DNA of 64,000 nucleotides from Chrysomallon squamiferum (taxonomy: Eukaryota > Mollusca > Gastropoda > Neomphalida > Peltospiridae): assembly GCA_012295275.1 (NCBI GenBank), contig CM022671.1, positions 31,959,750 through 32,023,749 on the forward strand. The letters are read 5' to 3'. The position numbers and the translations under genes were made by a program. Below the pieces are notes generated by a model that had not been told where the DNA came from, searched no databases, and saw only the letters and a program-made list of their open reading frames with translations. Below, in pieces: positions 29,601-42,900 of the stretch (position 1 is its first letter; each line of letters opens with the position of its first letter).

Positions 29601-32600
29601 AAGTGGAGATATTGATGTAGGGGTGCTACTGTTGTTGTTGTTGTTGTTGTTGTTGTTGGCAGCAGTACCAAACAAATTAATAAAAAATAATTATATAATT
29701 ATAATAGTATGTCACTCATATCATCACTATCATAATCACAATGATTATCACCATTATCACCTTAACAACTATCAGAACCATTACCATCATAATAAATCAT
29801 CATAATTATGTTCATAATAATAATTATCATAATTATGTTCATAATACTGATCATGATTATTATAATCACCTTAATAATCACCATTATAATCACAACAATT
29901 ATCATCATGATAACCCTAACCCTAACCCTAACCCTATTGATATCATCATAATCAGCAGCATTTCATCATCATTATAATCATCACTTTAATATCATTATAA
30001 TTGTTAGAGTTACTCACAGAGCAACATTATACTGCTATTATCATCATTCTACAGACATAATCAATCCAAACATCAAAAACATTATTACAGTATAAAAATT
30101 GTAATGATTCCAAAACAAACCTCTGTACAATTATAGTGTCTCAGTGCTGTTATGGCTGCCCTTTTCCATGCATGGTGAGCTGGGTTAGGGTGGGTGTGGG
30201 AGATAATGTGAGGCAGAGAGCGTTTCAGTGCAGCATTGCCTAAACTGTGAATCAGAGTTGATCTTCCAAGGATGTACTCTTCTTCTTCATTTGTTATTTC
30301 AGTTAAAGGGACCGATCTTTTGACACGAATTGTAGCATTCACTGTAGTTAAATATTAATTATCAAAATTTACATTGCAAGTTTACAACTGATTTTATGTA
30401 ATTTGTAGGATTCACTGTTGTTAAATATTAATATCAAAACTTATTCATAGTTTACAATTGATTTTATGTAATTTGTAGCATCAGCTTAACTTAGCTGGAT
30501 ATAAACATAGATATTGTTTTATTATGTAACATTATGGAACAATTAAAAAACAAAAATTTGAAAACTTAACAACTGTTTTAATGATTGCAAAGCATTTTTA
30601 ACAAACTGTAATTTCAGTGATGTTCTATATTTTGAAAAAATAAAAAATATGCAGCATTAATTCTGTTTCATGGTAATCATATTTAAATTATATTTATACT
30701 GTTTACTAGATGCATTTTACATTTATATATAAAATAAGACTAATAGTTTCCAATGGTAATATGATCTTGATTGTTGTTATTTATTTATTTATTTATTTGA
30801 TTATATTAATGAAAAAATCTTTAATGAAAGAATATGAATGAATTCAGATTCTCACATATGAAAATGTAAATAAATAAAAAAACAAGCTGCCCATTATTTC
30901 AAACATTTCTGACATATTTATAATATTTTAACATAACAATGAGTAATTTGTTAATGATTTACTCTGTCACTTTCAGAGTAAACAATCCACATCATATTGT
31001 TTTATGAGATTTCACTGACATGTTTGCATTTTGTTGTATCTAAATGGTGTTATGGTTAACATTTTTACAGTTTACAATGTTTAGGGAAACTGGAACAAGG
31101 GAGATATAATTATATGACGTCACTGGGAGTATGCTTTAGTTTTTGTATGTAGCCATTTTGAAATGAAATAAATGTTTGGATACTAAAATGAATTTTATGT
31201 TTTTAATGATAAACGTAACACATTTAGTTATTGCTGCCTTGTTTTGTTTAGAAAAAAACATCATATTTTGGAAATGTATAAAATGTAATTATGCTACTGC
31301 CTTTGCAAATCAGTATCAGTATATTATATCTGTATTAAACCTATATAAGATAATTAGCAAATCCTTGCTGGTCCACTTTGGTTTTGAAATCTACTTAGAG
31401 CTTTCATTAATTATTTTAAGTCTGTTTTTTTAATACAATTAATTTAAATGATAATCAAGACAGAACATAATTAATTTGTTTTTACTGAAAGTTTAAGTAA
31501 AGAGATAAAATTCATATCTGGAAATGTACACATAATGAAGATTTTAAAACTTACCCTGTTTGTGTTTGTGAATCCAGCTTTCAATTTTTTCTACTATGCG
31601 TTCTGCCTCCAGTGTTCTTTCCTTGGCTAAGTTTTTAGCAAGTGAACCCAAAGCAAGACAAGCCCGCCGTTGTGTTAGTGTGAGATTCATAGACCCTGGT
31701 TTCAAAACGAAAACAGCATTCAAATCATCATTCTGACAATAAATTTTCTTCATCTTTTTTTTTTTTTATGGGTTATTTTTTTATTTCTTTTTTTATTTAA
31801 TTATATTTTGTTTTCTGTTGTTGTTTGTTAAAAATATATAATCTAAATTGTAAAAGGATTCAGATAAAATTATTAGACTGTATATATATATATTATCAGT
31901 AATTATTTCATTCACTGTTAATCTATAAATTAAATAAGTGATTTGAATAATTAATAAGTAGAATTTATAAATTAAAATAAATTAAATTACAAAATACATT
32001 TTATAAAAAAATATAAATAAGCCAAAAGTAAAATACCATACCATGTAATGAATTATTTACACCCAGGCAAAATCGTTCAATAGCTTCTAAAAAATCCTGT
32101 CAAAAAATTAATAATAATAATAATAATAATATATATATGCGTGTGTGTGTGTGCAGTGGAAACTGACAAAACCAGATCACCACAGTACCTTATAAAATAT
32201 TCAGTATGAATGGGATGTATGTATGTATGTATGTATGTACTGTACAATTTATGTCTCATTTTTAACTTTAAAAATCCCATACAAACCAAAAAGTTTAAAT
32301 TTTATTGTATTTTTAAAACATCAAAGTTATATCATGAGTGTCACTGTGTATGCTCAGGCATGCCAGAACCATCTCCATGTGAGTTATTTCACTATGTCTT
32401 ATTTGCATGCTATTTTACATCTCATTTTCCCACCACTCTTGTTCTTTTCATATTCAGAATAATATTCATTCTTTTTCTTTAAAATATCTAATACTGTTGA
32501 AGTGCCAATTAACAATTTCTCAGCTAACAGTTTCTGATTTAATTTGGGTATATATGTAGATCACTTATTAAATTAATTTTGGATTTTAATGAAAATTCAA

Positions 32601-35600
32601 TTCGCTGGCATTCTGGTTACTGTTGACTAGATATTTTATAGAAATTGATGTTTGTTTCTACATCTGCACTTGTTTATGTGCATCTATTAAATAAATGATA
32701 AAATATGTGCATAGTTGATGTTTACATTTGATTTGTAAATTGTGAATAAAATGTTACAACGAGTAGGGGGCTATGTCACTTTTAATTTGTTTGTTATCAA
32801 CTCCATAAATCCATGAGATAGTTAACAAATTTTATCATAATATCATAGTGAAGATGTAAAACATGATTATGGATGTAAGGCACTAAGAAGTCCAACCATA
32901 CTGATAAGTACAATAAACACCAATCAATGACTAATTACCAGACAGCCAGAATGTCTGATCTGTGATCTCACCATAGTGTAACAGTAGAAACTGGGTCCCC
33001 TGCTGTTTCCAATCAGGTAGCCAATTGAGTTTACCTGGCTTACAGTTTGTCAAGGGTAATTAACAAATAACTCAAGCCTCTGGGGATGAAAACTGATCCA
33101 GTAATCATAATATACAGGATTCGGTTTATTAAAGGTTTTAATACACATAATGTATACATGTAAATTCAGGACCTAACATGGCCGGAGTAGACGGTAATCC
33201 AGGATAACCAGTGACCAGTTTTGCCAGTTTCCACTGAATATTCACATATATGTATATTTAAGGAACAGTCAGCAAATTCTGAAATAAATTTCCTTCTCAA
33301 ACTAATCAGCATTAAATAATTTATGAAAAAAAAAAACTGATAAATAAATACACTGGAAATATTTGAAAAAACAAAATAGTAAAAAACTGTTGAAGGAGAA
33401 AATTTAAATAACTATTGATCAGTCTTAAAGATTCATGCTTTAACATCTGTAACAACTCACCTGTGTTGGTTTCTTGATTACAATGCAGTGTACAAACACT
33501 CTTCTGATCTCATCCTGATCTGGTTCAGCAACATTCAGCACTTCTTTCAGAATAATCTGCTGGGACACAACATCACCTGCTCGAGCCACCAAATCAATGT
33601 ACACACGTCGAGTTTCTTGACACCTCTCGTCTTTGGAACTGCAAGTTTTGTTTAGAGTTGACTCCACATGATCATGATAGTCTGATTCATAGAGACTCTG
33701 CAGCAAAATTCTGATGTTTTGAATGCATGAAGAACGATTTGCATCAGCTGGAATGATAAAGCAGTAATTGAAATAATAAAAGAAAAAAAAAGATGATTTT
33801 TATTAATATTAATCTCATAGAAACTCTTAAAGAGTAATTTCCATCTGCTCACATTCAAGTAGTAATTGAAAATTTTTTATTTTAAATATAGTATGGTTAT
33901 GTTGGAGTATGCAGAGAATTACATTTTTAAGTAAAATACATAATTTTACACATATAAAAAAATAATACTAATTTGCCAATTGATTCCCAGAATCATTACC
34001 GTATTTAATTTGGTTGATTTATTAATAATTTTATTTAGTTATATTCAAAGTAAAGAGATATAAAGAAGATAAAAAGATGAAGATGAATACAGATATAATA
34101 AGCTTTGTGAAACATAAACATAAATATAGGAACTTACTGATGTCAGAGATGTTATGGACACATTCCATGTTTCCTTCTATATGAGAAATAACTTCATTCA
34201 GTCGTTTCTTTTCTTCAGTCTGTAAAATCAATGTAAAGAAAATTTGTTTCATTATATGAGCATTTAATATCATAAACTTTGACACAAAAGAAATATCATA
34301 TTGCAAATAATTTTGTATTTTGCCACAGCATTAAGGTTATTTTTCTTATTAATACAAGTAATAAATATATGTAAATCTTGAATGTACATCTCTGTGAAAC
34401 ACAATATCAACTGTTTTCAACTGTCTATTAAGATATTTCTAGTAATATACTGAAGGCCATGATTTCCTCATTTTTTGAAATACGCACATTTCCTTGACAG
34501 CAGTCAATAAAAGAAACAAATGTATTGACAGTAGCACTCTCAGACTTTGTAAAATTTCAAAATGTTTATCAATATTTAAAATTATTTAGCAGTTTCAGCT
34601 TACATGATCAGTTTGGAGTGATCCAGGTATCAAACCATAAAAGGTTGCCCATTGATTTCCATGGTATCTGAAAAAACATAACATTGTGTATAATATTTTT
34701 GCTTCACAATGGTCAGTATAAATATATTTTATAACTTTCTGTAACTTCTAATTTATATCTTCCAGCATATGCAGAAGTCATTCCCTTTTCACTTCTCATT
34801 ACAAACATAAGTTTGATCACTGATATAGAGGTTTTAAACAACATACTAATTGCCAAGTAACTTTAAAATTTTAAACTCACTTCTTGCCATCCAGTTTTAC
34901 ATGGACTTTTGCTGACAAACTAATTTCTGGAAAATCTATAATAGAAAAATTAACATGAGCAAATTATTGACTTAACCAACAATTTATTAACTACCGAATT
35001 TATTCCAACTGACACAGAAATATTTTAACTAGAAATGTGTTAAGTTTGTTCTGGAGTAGAATAATGTAAATATTCATATTTAGTATAATGTGGAGATTTC
35101 ATTCTAACTGATAAAGCAGTGGACTTCTGTATGAGGAAGTCAAGTTAAACACATTCAAACTGTCTGTGTTACCTCCTGATGTATCAATTCTGTGAACAAA
35201 TTCGCCAGGTTCTGGTTTCCTAAAACAAAAATAATAATAATAATATATACATATTTACATACATACATACATATAGGTGTGTGTGTGTGTATTTGTATTA
35301 TTATTATTATTTTATTATTATTTTTATTTTTATTTTTATATATTATATTGTTTTGGTTGTTTTCAAAATAATTATAATTTACTTAATTATAGCTGTAGAT
35401 CCTTATTAATAGTTTAATTTTCCTTTAGAAATTGTGCATGTGAATATTTATTTAAATATATCCAATCAAAGGTTCGCTGTTATGTCAAACGTTATCAACA
35501 TTAGACCTATCAACAGCTGCATATTTATTGCCATAAAATATTGTGATTAAATTTCTTCAAAAAGGATAAATCTGTGAATACATATATCTGAAACCAATTT

Positions 35601-38600
35601 TATATATTTTTTATTTTTCATTTTTCATTTTTTTAACTGATATATAAAATAAAAATGATAACTGTAACATTTCTATGAATGTCAGAAGTTTATAAAAATC
35701 AATGACTAATATAATCACCTTGTTTTGTATCGTGGTTGTTTTTCCTTCAGTATAACAGAGTCATGTGCTGTTGCTGAATGGACTGTGCCTTTGGTATCAT
35801 AATGCAGAATCTTATTGCAAAAAGAAAAACAATTATATATTCTTTGAAATAATTAGTAAATATACTTTTTTTTTTTTTTTTTTTCTTTTTTTTTCTTTTT
35901 TCTTTTCTTTTGAACTGATCTTTTAAAAATATTTTTTATTAACTTTTAATAAAAACAAAATAAAACAACTTTGATTTGCGTTCTACAGTGGTTGAATTTA
36001 AAACAGAAAGAAACAAATTAAGCAAGCGGTTATTTAGAATATATTTACCAACGATAAAGACTTTATTACCATATCAGTTATTATTAGTTTAATCAAATAT
36101 TAACCTTCTCATGATGTCGTTCACCTCGCTTATCACTGTAATGAAGTCTCTTTAAGGTCATTCCAGTCAATGTTTTTGAAGCATCATATTGATGATCAAG
36201 TTCGCCTTTAAAGAACAATTATTAATTTCCAACATACTGCTAAAATTAAAAAAATTTCCAACATACTACTAAAATTATTAATCTCCAACATACTATAAAA
36301 ATTATTAATTTCTAACATAATACTAAAATTGTTTCTTTTCTACAATTATTTGTATTACTATTACTGATAGGTACAACAACAAAATAACAACAACAGTAAT
36401 AATAATTTTACTATTTATCTGTTTTTCTCTGCTATTTATTTCTCTGTCTCATAACTCGTCTGAAATTAATAGTGGCCCAAAAAACAAATTTGGGCCACTA
36501 AATATTCAATTTGAAATAAATTCAGTGGCCAAAATTTGTCTTTGGTAGCCCAAACAAAAAAATATTCATATTTCAGCTTTTAAGTGAAGGGAACGTGTAC
36601 TTGATCATTAACTTTTGAAGTAAGGTTTAAAAATATGCCTCGAAGAGTCACTCACACATATACACCAACATTTGTGATATTGAAATTCTTCATTGTCAAA
36701 TGTCCAGACGGGTACTCAAGTGGTCTACAGTCATTCCAAAATTGGTAAAAATTAATTTCATTAGTCTTTTCAATAGGCACCAAATTAACCAGCCAACCAA
36801 ACAAATCAATTGAAGGAGAGAAAAAACAAAACAGAAATCGAAACACCTCACAGCAGACGACAGAAGATAAGACGGCATTCTGGAAGATTCGGATTTGTCC
36901 GCGGATTCGGCCGAGATGATCCGAACGGTCACGATTAGTTTTACGATACTGAGTCAGGACTACTGTTAACTGTATGCATATCCGGTCTACAAAATTAGTG
37001 TTTATAAATAGACGGCAAATTAGGGTAAGCCAATACGTCCAATATATCGAACTGCGAGCAAAAATTTTTATGTGAAATAGATATTTGCGATAGAATTATT
37101 AATAATGGCTTTTGTGTTATAACTTATAACAAGTAAACTGGGCGACCAACCCATAATTTTTTTAACATCCCTGTCGCCTAAAGTATATACACAGTGGTAT
37201 CTTGACTTAAAAGTTTAATTCGTTCCGTGGCCCAGCTCGTAACTCAGTAACTGATAAAGCAGTGGACCTTCTGTCTGAGGAGTACTCAAGTATGTTCTCA
37301 AAGGAGAATGAAATTAACTGAAATACCATTAATCCGTTCTAGCCCCCCAAAACCACCCCATTTTTTGGTAATGTGTCTTTAAGTAAGAAAAATGTTTTTA
37401 TAAATGACAACTATTGTATAAAAACAAAATAAAAGAGAATGTAAAGAAATAAATTGGTTTTGTAAAGTTTGTTTATCTTGGAGATCAGACAAATTATTTT
37501 AACGCCTTATGGTAGAGTTACAGCCTTTATTGACTCCTGCTTCAGTAGGGTACACATCGTAGACGTACTAGGCTTCTGCCTAGCCAAGTCGACTGTAATG
37601 TTTGCAATGACTTCATGCTTTAATTCAATCGACTCCAACCGCTTCTTCTTCTCAGCCCTGTCATTTGCACTCACTTTCTTTTGATCCATGATCAGAAAAA
37701 AGAAATTTGGCAAAATACTGCACAAAACGCGAACATAAAACAACAGAGATGCTTCCGCAGCGAGATAACTAAGTGGTCTAAACGAGTGAGACGCGGGATG
37801 ATGTATGTTGTGTTGTTCATTGCGCCAACTAGCGGCGGCGTATCTGAAGCACGCTCGTAACTCGGATTTTTGCTCGCAACTCAAATATATAACAAATATT
37901 TTGGAACAAAACAATTGTTTTGGAAATGCTTACCAAAATGGTCATTTTCAGTTGTGTTATACTTCCATTCATTCTCTTCCGAAAGCTGAAAAACAAAAAT
38001 TAATAATAATTCCATTTTCTGCCAAAATAGGAATGCATTAAGATGGTTTTCCATCAGTTGTAAGAACTGTGTATATATATCTATTATTTCATTTTTTTTT
38101 TTTTTTTTTTTTTTTGTACCTTTCATCAAAATCTTCGTAAACTGTTTTGAGTATCAATTAATAGCAATTCATCATACTTTATTATACAGAAAAGATTACT
38201 CAGCATGAAATCTACAATAATATATCATCAGTGATACATTTTAAATGCTAGCTCATTATTATCATCTGCTGTGTTATATTTGCTTTCTTTAAATAATACA
38301 GTAAACCTCGCTAAAGTCGTCACTTTATGATTTTTCTGACGACTTCGAGATATTTCTCATTCAACTACTGATGTATTAATACACCCAGATTAACCCCCTT
38401 TGAGTTCTTTTCCGATTCACCACCTTTCCTTAAAACGATCATTTAATTTCAAGCTGCCTGGCAAAGCCTCGTTCTTTTTGAAGTAGCATTTCACCATCGC
38501 TACGAATTTCAGCTATTTGTCGAAACCATTTAATTAGCTTGGGAGTTGACATCTTCAAACTCACGTGCTTGATGCGTTTCTTACCGCCTTTTCTTGAATC

Positions 38601-39596
38601 GGGATGCTCAACCTTCCCGATGGCCTCAAACACTTTTGATTTATTTTTTAGGGGAATCTTAAATTTCTCCGACGTCAGACCCTTTTTCTCACCAGGACTG
38701 ACTTCACAATACTTAATTTTTTCATACTTCATTTTACAAGAACTGGTTATTAGCAGTCTCTTTCCGGTAGTCGCCATTTTGTTCACTGAAAAAGTCATTA
38801 TCGTGAGCGCGGCTTTTCAAAAAAATATGTTAATTCAACGCAATCATACAAGTCAAGTGCATATCAGTTTCTCAACGCGCAGCGCCTGACTATATCCGTG
38901 CAGTTGGTTGAGATCGCGGATTAACTGTGCGAGACGGTTTCGAAGAAAAGCTTTAGTGTATGTACATAACAGTAGCTGGCGAAGGATTTCCCACTGACGA
39001 CTTAGAGCTACAAATTGTGTTACTTGAGACCAAGCTTCAGGTGACGAGTTAGACAGGGATTTTTTATTGAAAATAATGTTACAAAAAATCGGGATTTTCG
39101 CTAAGGTGACGCACTTTGACGACTTAAACGCAGACGATTTAGGCGAGGCTTACAGTAATAATAATAAAAAATTTATTAGAAATGATTATTTCTATTCATC
39201 ACTAGATAAATAAAACAATAATAAATATAAGGCCAGGTTTATTTAATTAGTCATTAGATGGATCTACTACTGTTGCCTTAAATCATAAAGTGAAATATAA
39301 ATGTAAAAAGCTGTTTTGATCTTACATTTACAGAAATAAAACTGATCAATTTTTTTTTTTTTTTTTTGTACAAAAAGAAAAATGTAAATTTTAAAATTGT
39401 CAAAAGAGTCATGGTTTAATTTTACTTCTATTACCACACAGATCTGCTTGATAAAATCTTTGAAAATAACAATTATATTTATATCTCAAATATCTGTTGC
39501 TGTGTTTTTTTTAGTTGGGTTTTTTTTGGGGGGTTGGGGGGTTGGGGGTTTAATTTTAATTGAAAATAAAAGGCTGTGGTCTAAATAGTTCTTTAG

Positions 39597-39639
<43 letters not shown>

Positions 39640-39910
39640 TAAACTAGTAAATAAAAAGAGCCTGGCCTAATGAATGATCCATGCATGAAATAAATTTTCC
39701 TAATGGAATCAAATTTAAGAAACCTGAATATCAAAGCAAACTTTTATAAATAATACATACTTTCACTTTGACAGAAAACAGACTGGCCAAAGCCTTTTTA
39801 ATTATGACAAGTTCCTTTTGGTCTTCTGGGTGAAAATGGACCAGATTAATTGATCCATCATCTGCAGTCTCAAACAGAAAACTAAATAAAAAAAAAAAAT
39901 AAAAAAAAAA

Positions 39911-39965
<55 letters not shown>

Positions 39966-42900
39966 GTAAAATCTATTTATCTGTATATATGTGTGTGTAG
40001 AGGCACAATATTGCTGAAATCTAATGGATAAGATTCAAAATGATATGTATAAAATGATATTTCATCTGGTCATACTCACTGTTTTGACAAGTCCCAGTTT
40101 TTTGGATTCTCTTGGACTAAAAAATTGAAAAAGACATTATTTTGAGAATGTTTTTTTTTTCTAAATGCAGATAGATACATGTATATAGACAAACACACAG
40201 ACAGACACATAAAAATACATGCACACAAAAAAACCTACATACAGACTGGACCAAAAGCACCAAGCATAATCTAAAGATACACAAAAACCATTAGCGTGTC
40301 TGAGGTTTATTTCTCATTGTTTAGACGTAAAGTACTCGGGAAATTCCTCCAAGATACTTATGACATTAATATATGTCACTGGTGCTATCTTAAGGAACTC
40401 AGGACAGTAATGGTCCGCCAGTATTGGTCAGGGGTGTTAAATGTTATCTGCGTGACTGCAGTGAAATAGAGTTCAAGAGAGAAGAGAGAATATCTCGTAA
40501 GGAAGAAACGTTTGGGCCGATTCTCTGCATTATAATTACTGTAATTGTATCAGATTATACTGTTATTGTATATCATGTTGTACAGTCAGGCAGAGAAATT
40601 AAAGGTATAATCAAGATCGAATCTGTGTTGTTTTTGTGTGAGGGTGCTTTATGCACCTGGCCACACATATACACCCACACATGTACACATATATTTCACA
40701 CCTAACAATCGGACTGTGATGGAAGACTGTTTTTATCTTGTGAAATGTCGCTTCTGTCATGACAAGTCAAAACATAATAATAATAATAATGAAACAACAA
40801 CAACAATAACAACAACAATATTTAATATTTTAAATAAATTATAACATATAATTTTAAAATAAAAAAATAACTAAATAAACTAAACACACACAAACACACA
40901 CACACACAAACAAGTATGTAGAATTCGGTCTGCCGAATCCACAAAAAGCCGTGAATTCCCCTGTGCAGGTGGAATGAGTGGCCAGATACGTATTGTGACA
41001 GGCGGGATTAATTATTGTCTACGGAGCGATAGGTGTTATGGGCTTTTGTTTTGCACGAATGGTCTGGCGACAGACTTCTAGCGGTAAGGTTCCACCCGCG
41101 ACCCCCTGTAAGAATTCAGCCTGACGTGGGTAATTACATATATATTTGCTGTTCTGCTTGGATAACCCTTATGTTATTGTTGTGACAAATTACCATTATT
41201 CTACTACTAGTGAGCAATGGCTAGGAAACAATTTTATGCCGGATTAACCCTGTTAATAGTGATGTTTTTGTTTGTTTTTTTTTGGGGGGGATAGTTTTTT
41301 CTTTTTTCTTTCTTTCTTCTCTCTTTCTCTTTCTTATCCGCTTTTTACATCTTTTGTTTTTGTTTTGTTTGGTTTTGTTTTTGAAATGAAATAATATTAG
41401 AAGTAGCAGTGATTAAATTAACTAAATTCGGTATTAATTAACTTACATAGTCCATCTGTTGTGAACTGGACAATGCTATCAACCTCCAGGAAATGCAGAC
41501 GATGTCCTCTCTCTGTCTTGTTAACTGGATACACGTGAAACTGGGTAAAACCAAAAGAAACACTAAACTTAAGAAACATAAAATATAAGGAGAAATGCTG
41601 TACAATAAGGGTTCCCAAAACATCGGTCGCGATTGACCGGTAGATTCCCAGTGTAGTGCGGAGAGATCGCGCATCATTCATTGCAAGTCATTGTAGAAAA
41701 GAAAAAAAGGAAAGAAACGGAAAAAAATAACCGGAAAAAACAGGAAAGAAAGAAACATTACATTTTTTAAATAAAAATCCTATTTTAAATGTTAATGGTA
41801 TTAAAAATAATTTTTTGTGCCAAACTAATATTTTTAAAGCTTCTTAAATATTCCATCATAAATATGCACCTCTTTCACCCATTAATTATCATTCCCCAGC
41901 TGATAACTCATATGTTTCACCATAAACTCTGTCAATCGCTATCTCTACATCTCTCTAACATATGTCAATTTCCCAGTTAACTTACCCAATTGATTTTTAA
42001 TTGTCACTGAGTCCTTGACCTATCCAATGGGTTCTTTAAATGTCTCAATTATCATTTTCTTTAAGAAGCCTTTCTCTAATTGAGGTGTTCAAAGGATAAT
42101 CCGTTCTCTTTATGTCCTCAGATCTATCCCTTTATCATATATGGCTTCCTAGATGGCTTCTAACTTAATTACTCATGATATCAATAGAAAAGATGTAAGG
42201 GAACACTATTCCTCTGAATCATTAGTGCCATCATTAGAATAAATATCACAAATATATGAATAAAATTACTATGGAGGACATCAAGAGTCAGAAAGGTGGA
42301 TAAAATTTTTTTGCACGAGGCCACATCAACAGGAGTTTTTCAGCATGATTGGCCATCATCATCCTTCTGTCTGGAAAGTTACCCAGTGGTTCCAGCGTGA
42401 AGAACACTGTACGCATCGTTCTTCAACAGGATGCAGTTGGCAACCCCCCGAAGAAGCGGAAGAACAATGGTCATATTCGCCTCCAGAGGTGACTCAAATC
42501 CTTGTGCCAGGACCGTGTCAATAGTTCCAGGTCCATTCCTGAGTGTTTCAATAAATTTGTTGTGAATAAAACTGTTTCTTTCTTTCCTAGTGAGGTAGTG
42601 ACCATAAATGTATTCAGCTGTATTGTGCTGTAAGGGTTCATGCAGTGATGCAAGGTGCGCTAGCATGTATTATATATATAAAGTATACTCAGTAAATATA
42701 CAAATATTATTTTTAGCATTTTTCAAAACGGGTAGATCATTTTGACCTGGTCATTTTAAAAGTAGCTCGCAAGCTGAAAAATATGGGCACCCCTGCTGTA
42801 CACTGTAACTCAGACTGGGGTAATTCCAATACATTAAACCTCACCATCTTAGATTTTGCTGAAATTTAGATAAATGGGGCCCAAGGTCAAACAAATGTTC

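Noticed and set aside
29584-29977. Frames rich in Leu or His/Asn/Tyr
   Set aside because: Translation of (GTT)n and ATCATAATT low-complexity DNA.
41541-41681. Upstream extension of exon 2 frame starting MNDARSLRT
   Set aside because: Lies across the hAT-like border and a strong polypyrimidine acceptor (TTTTACCCAG) precedes the exon.
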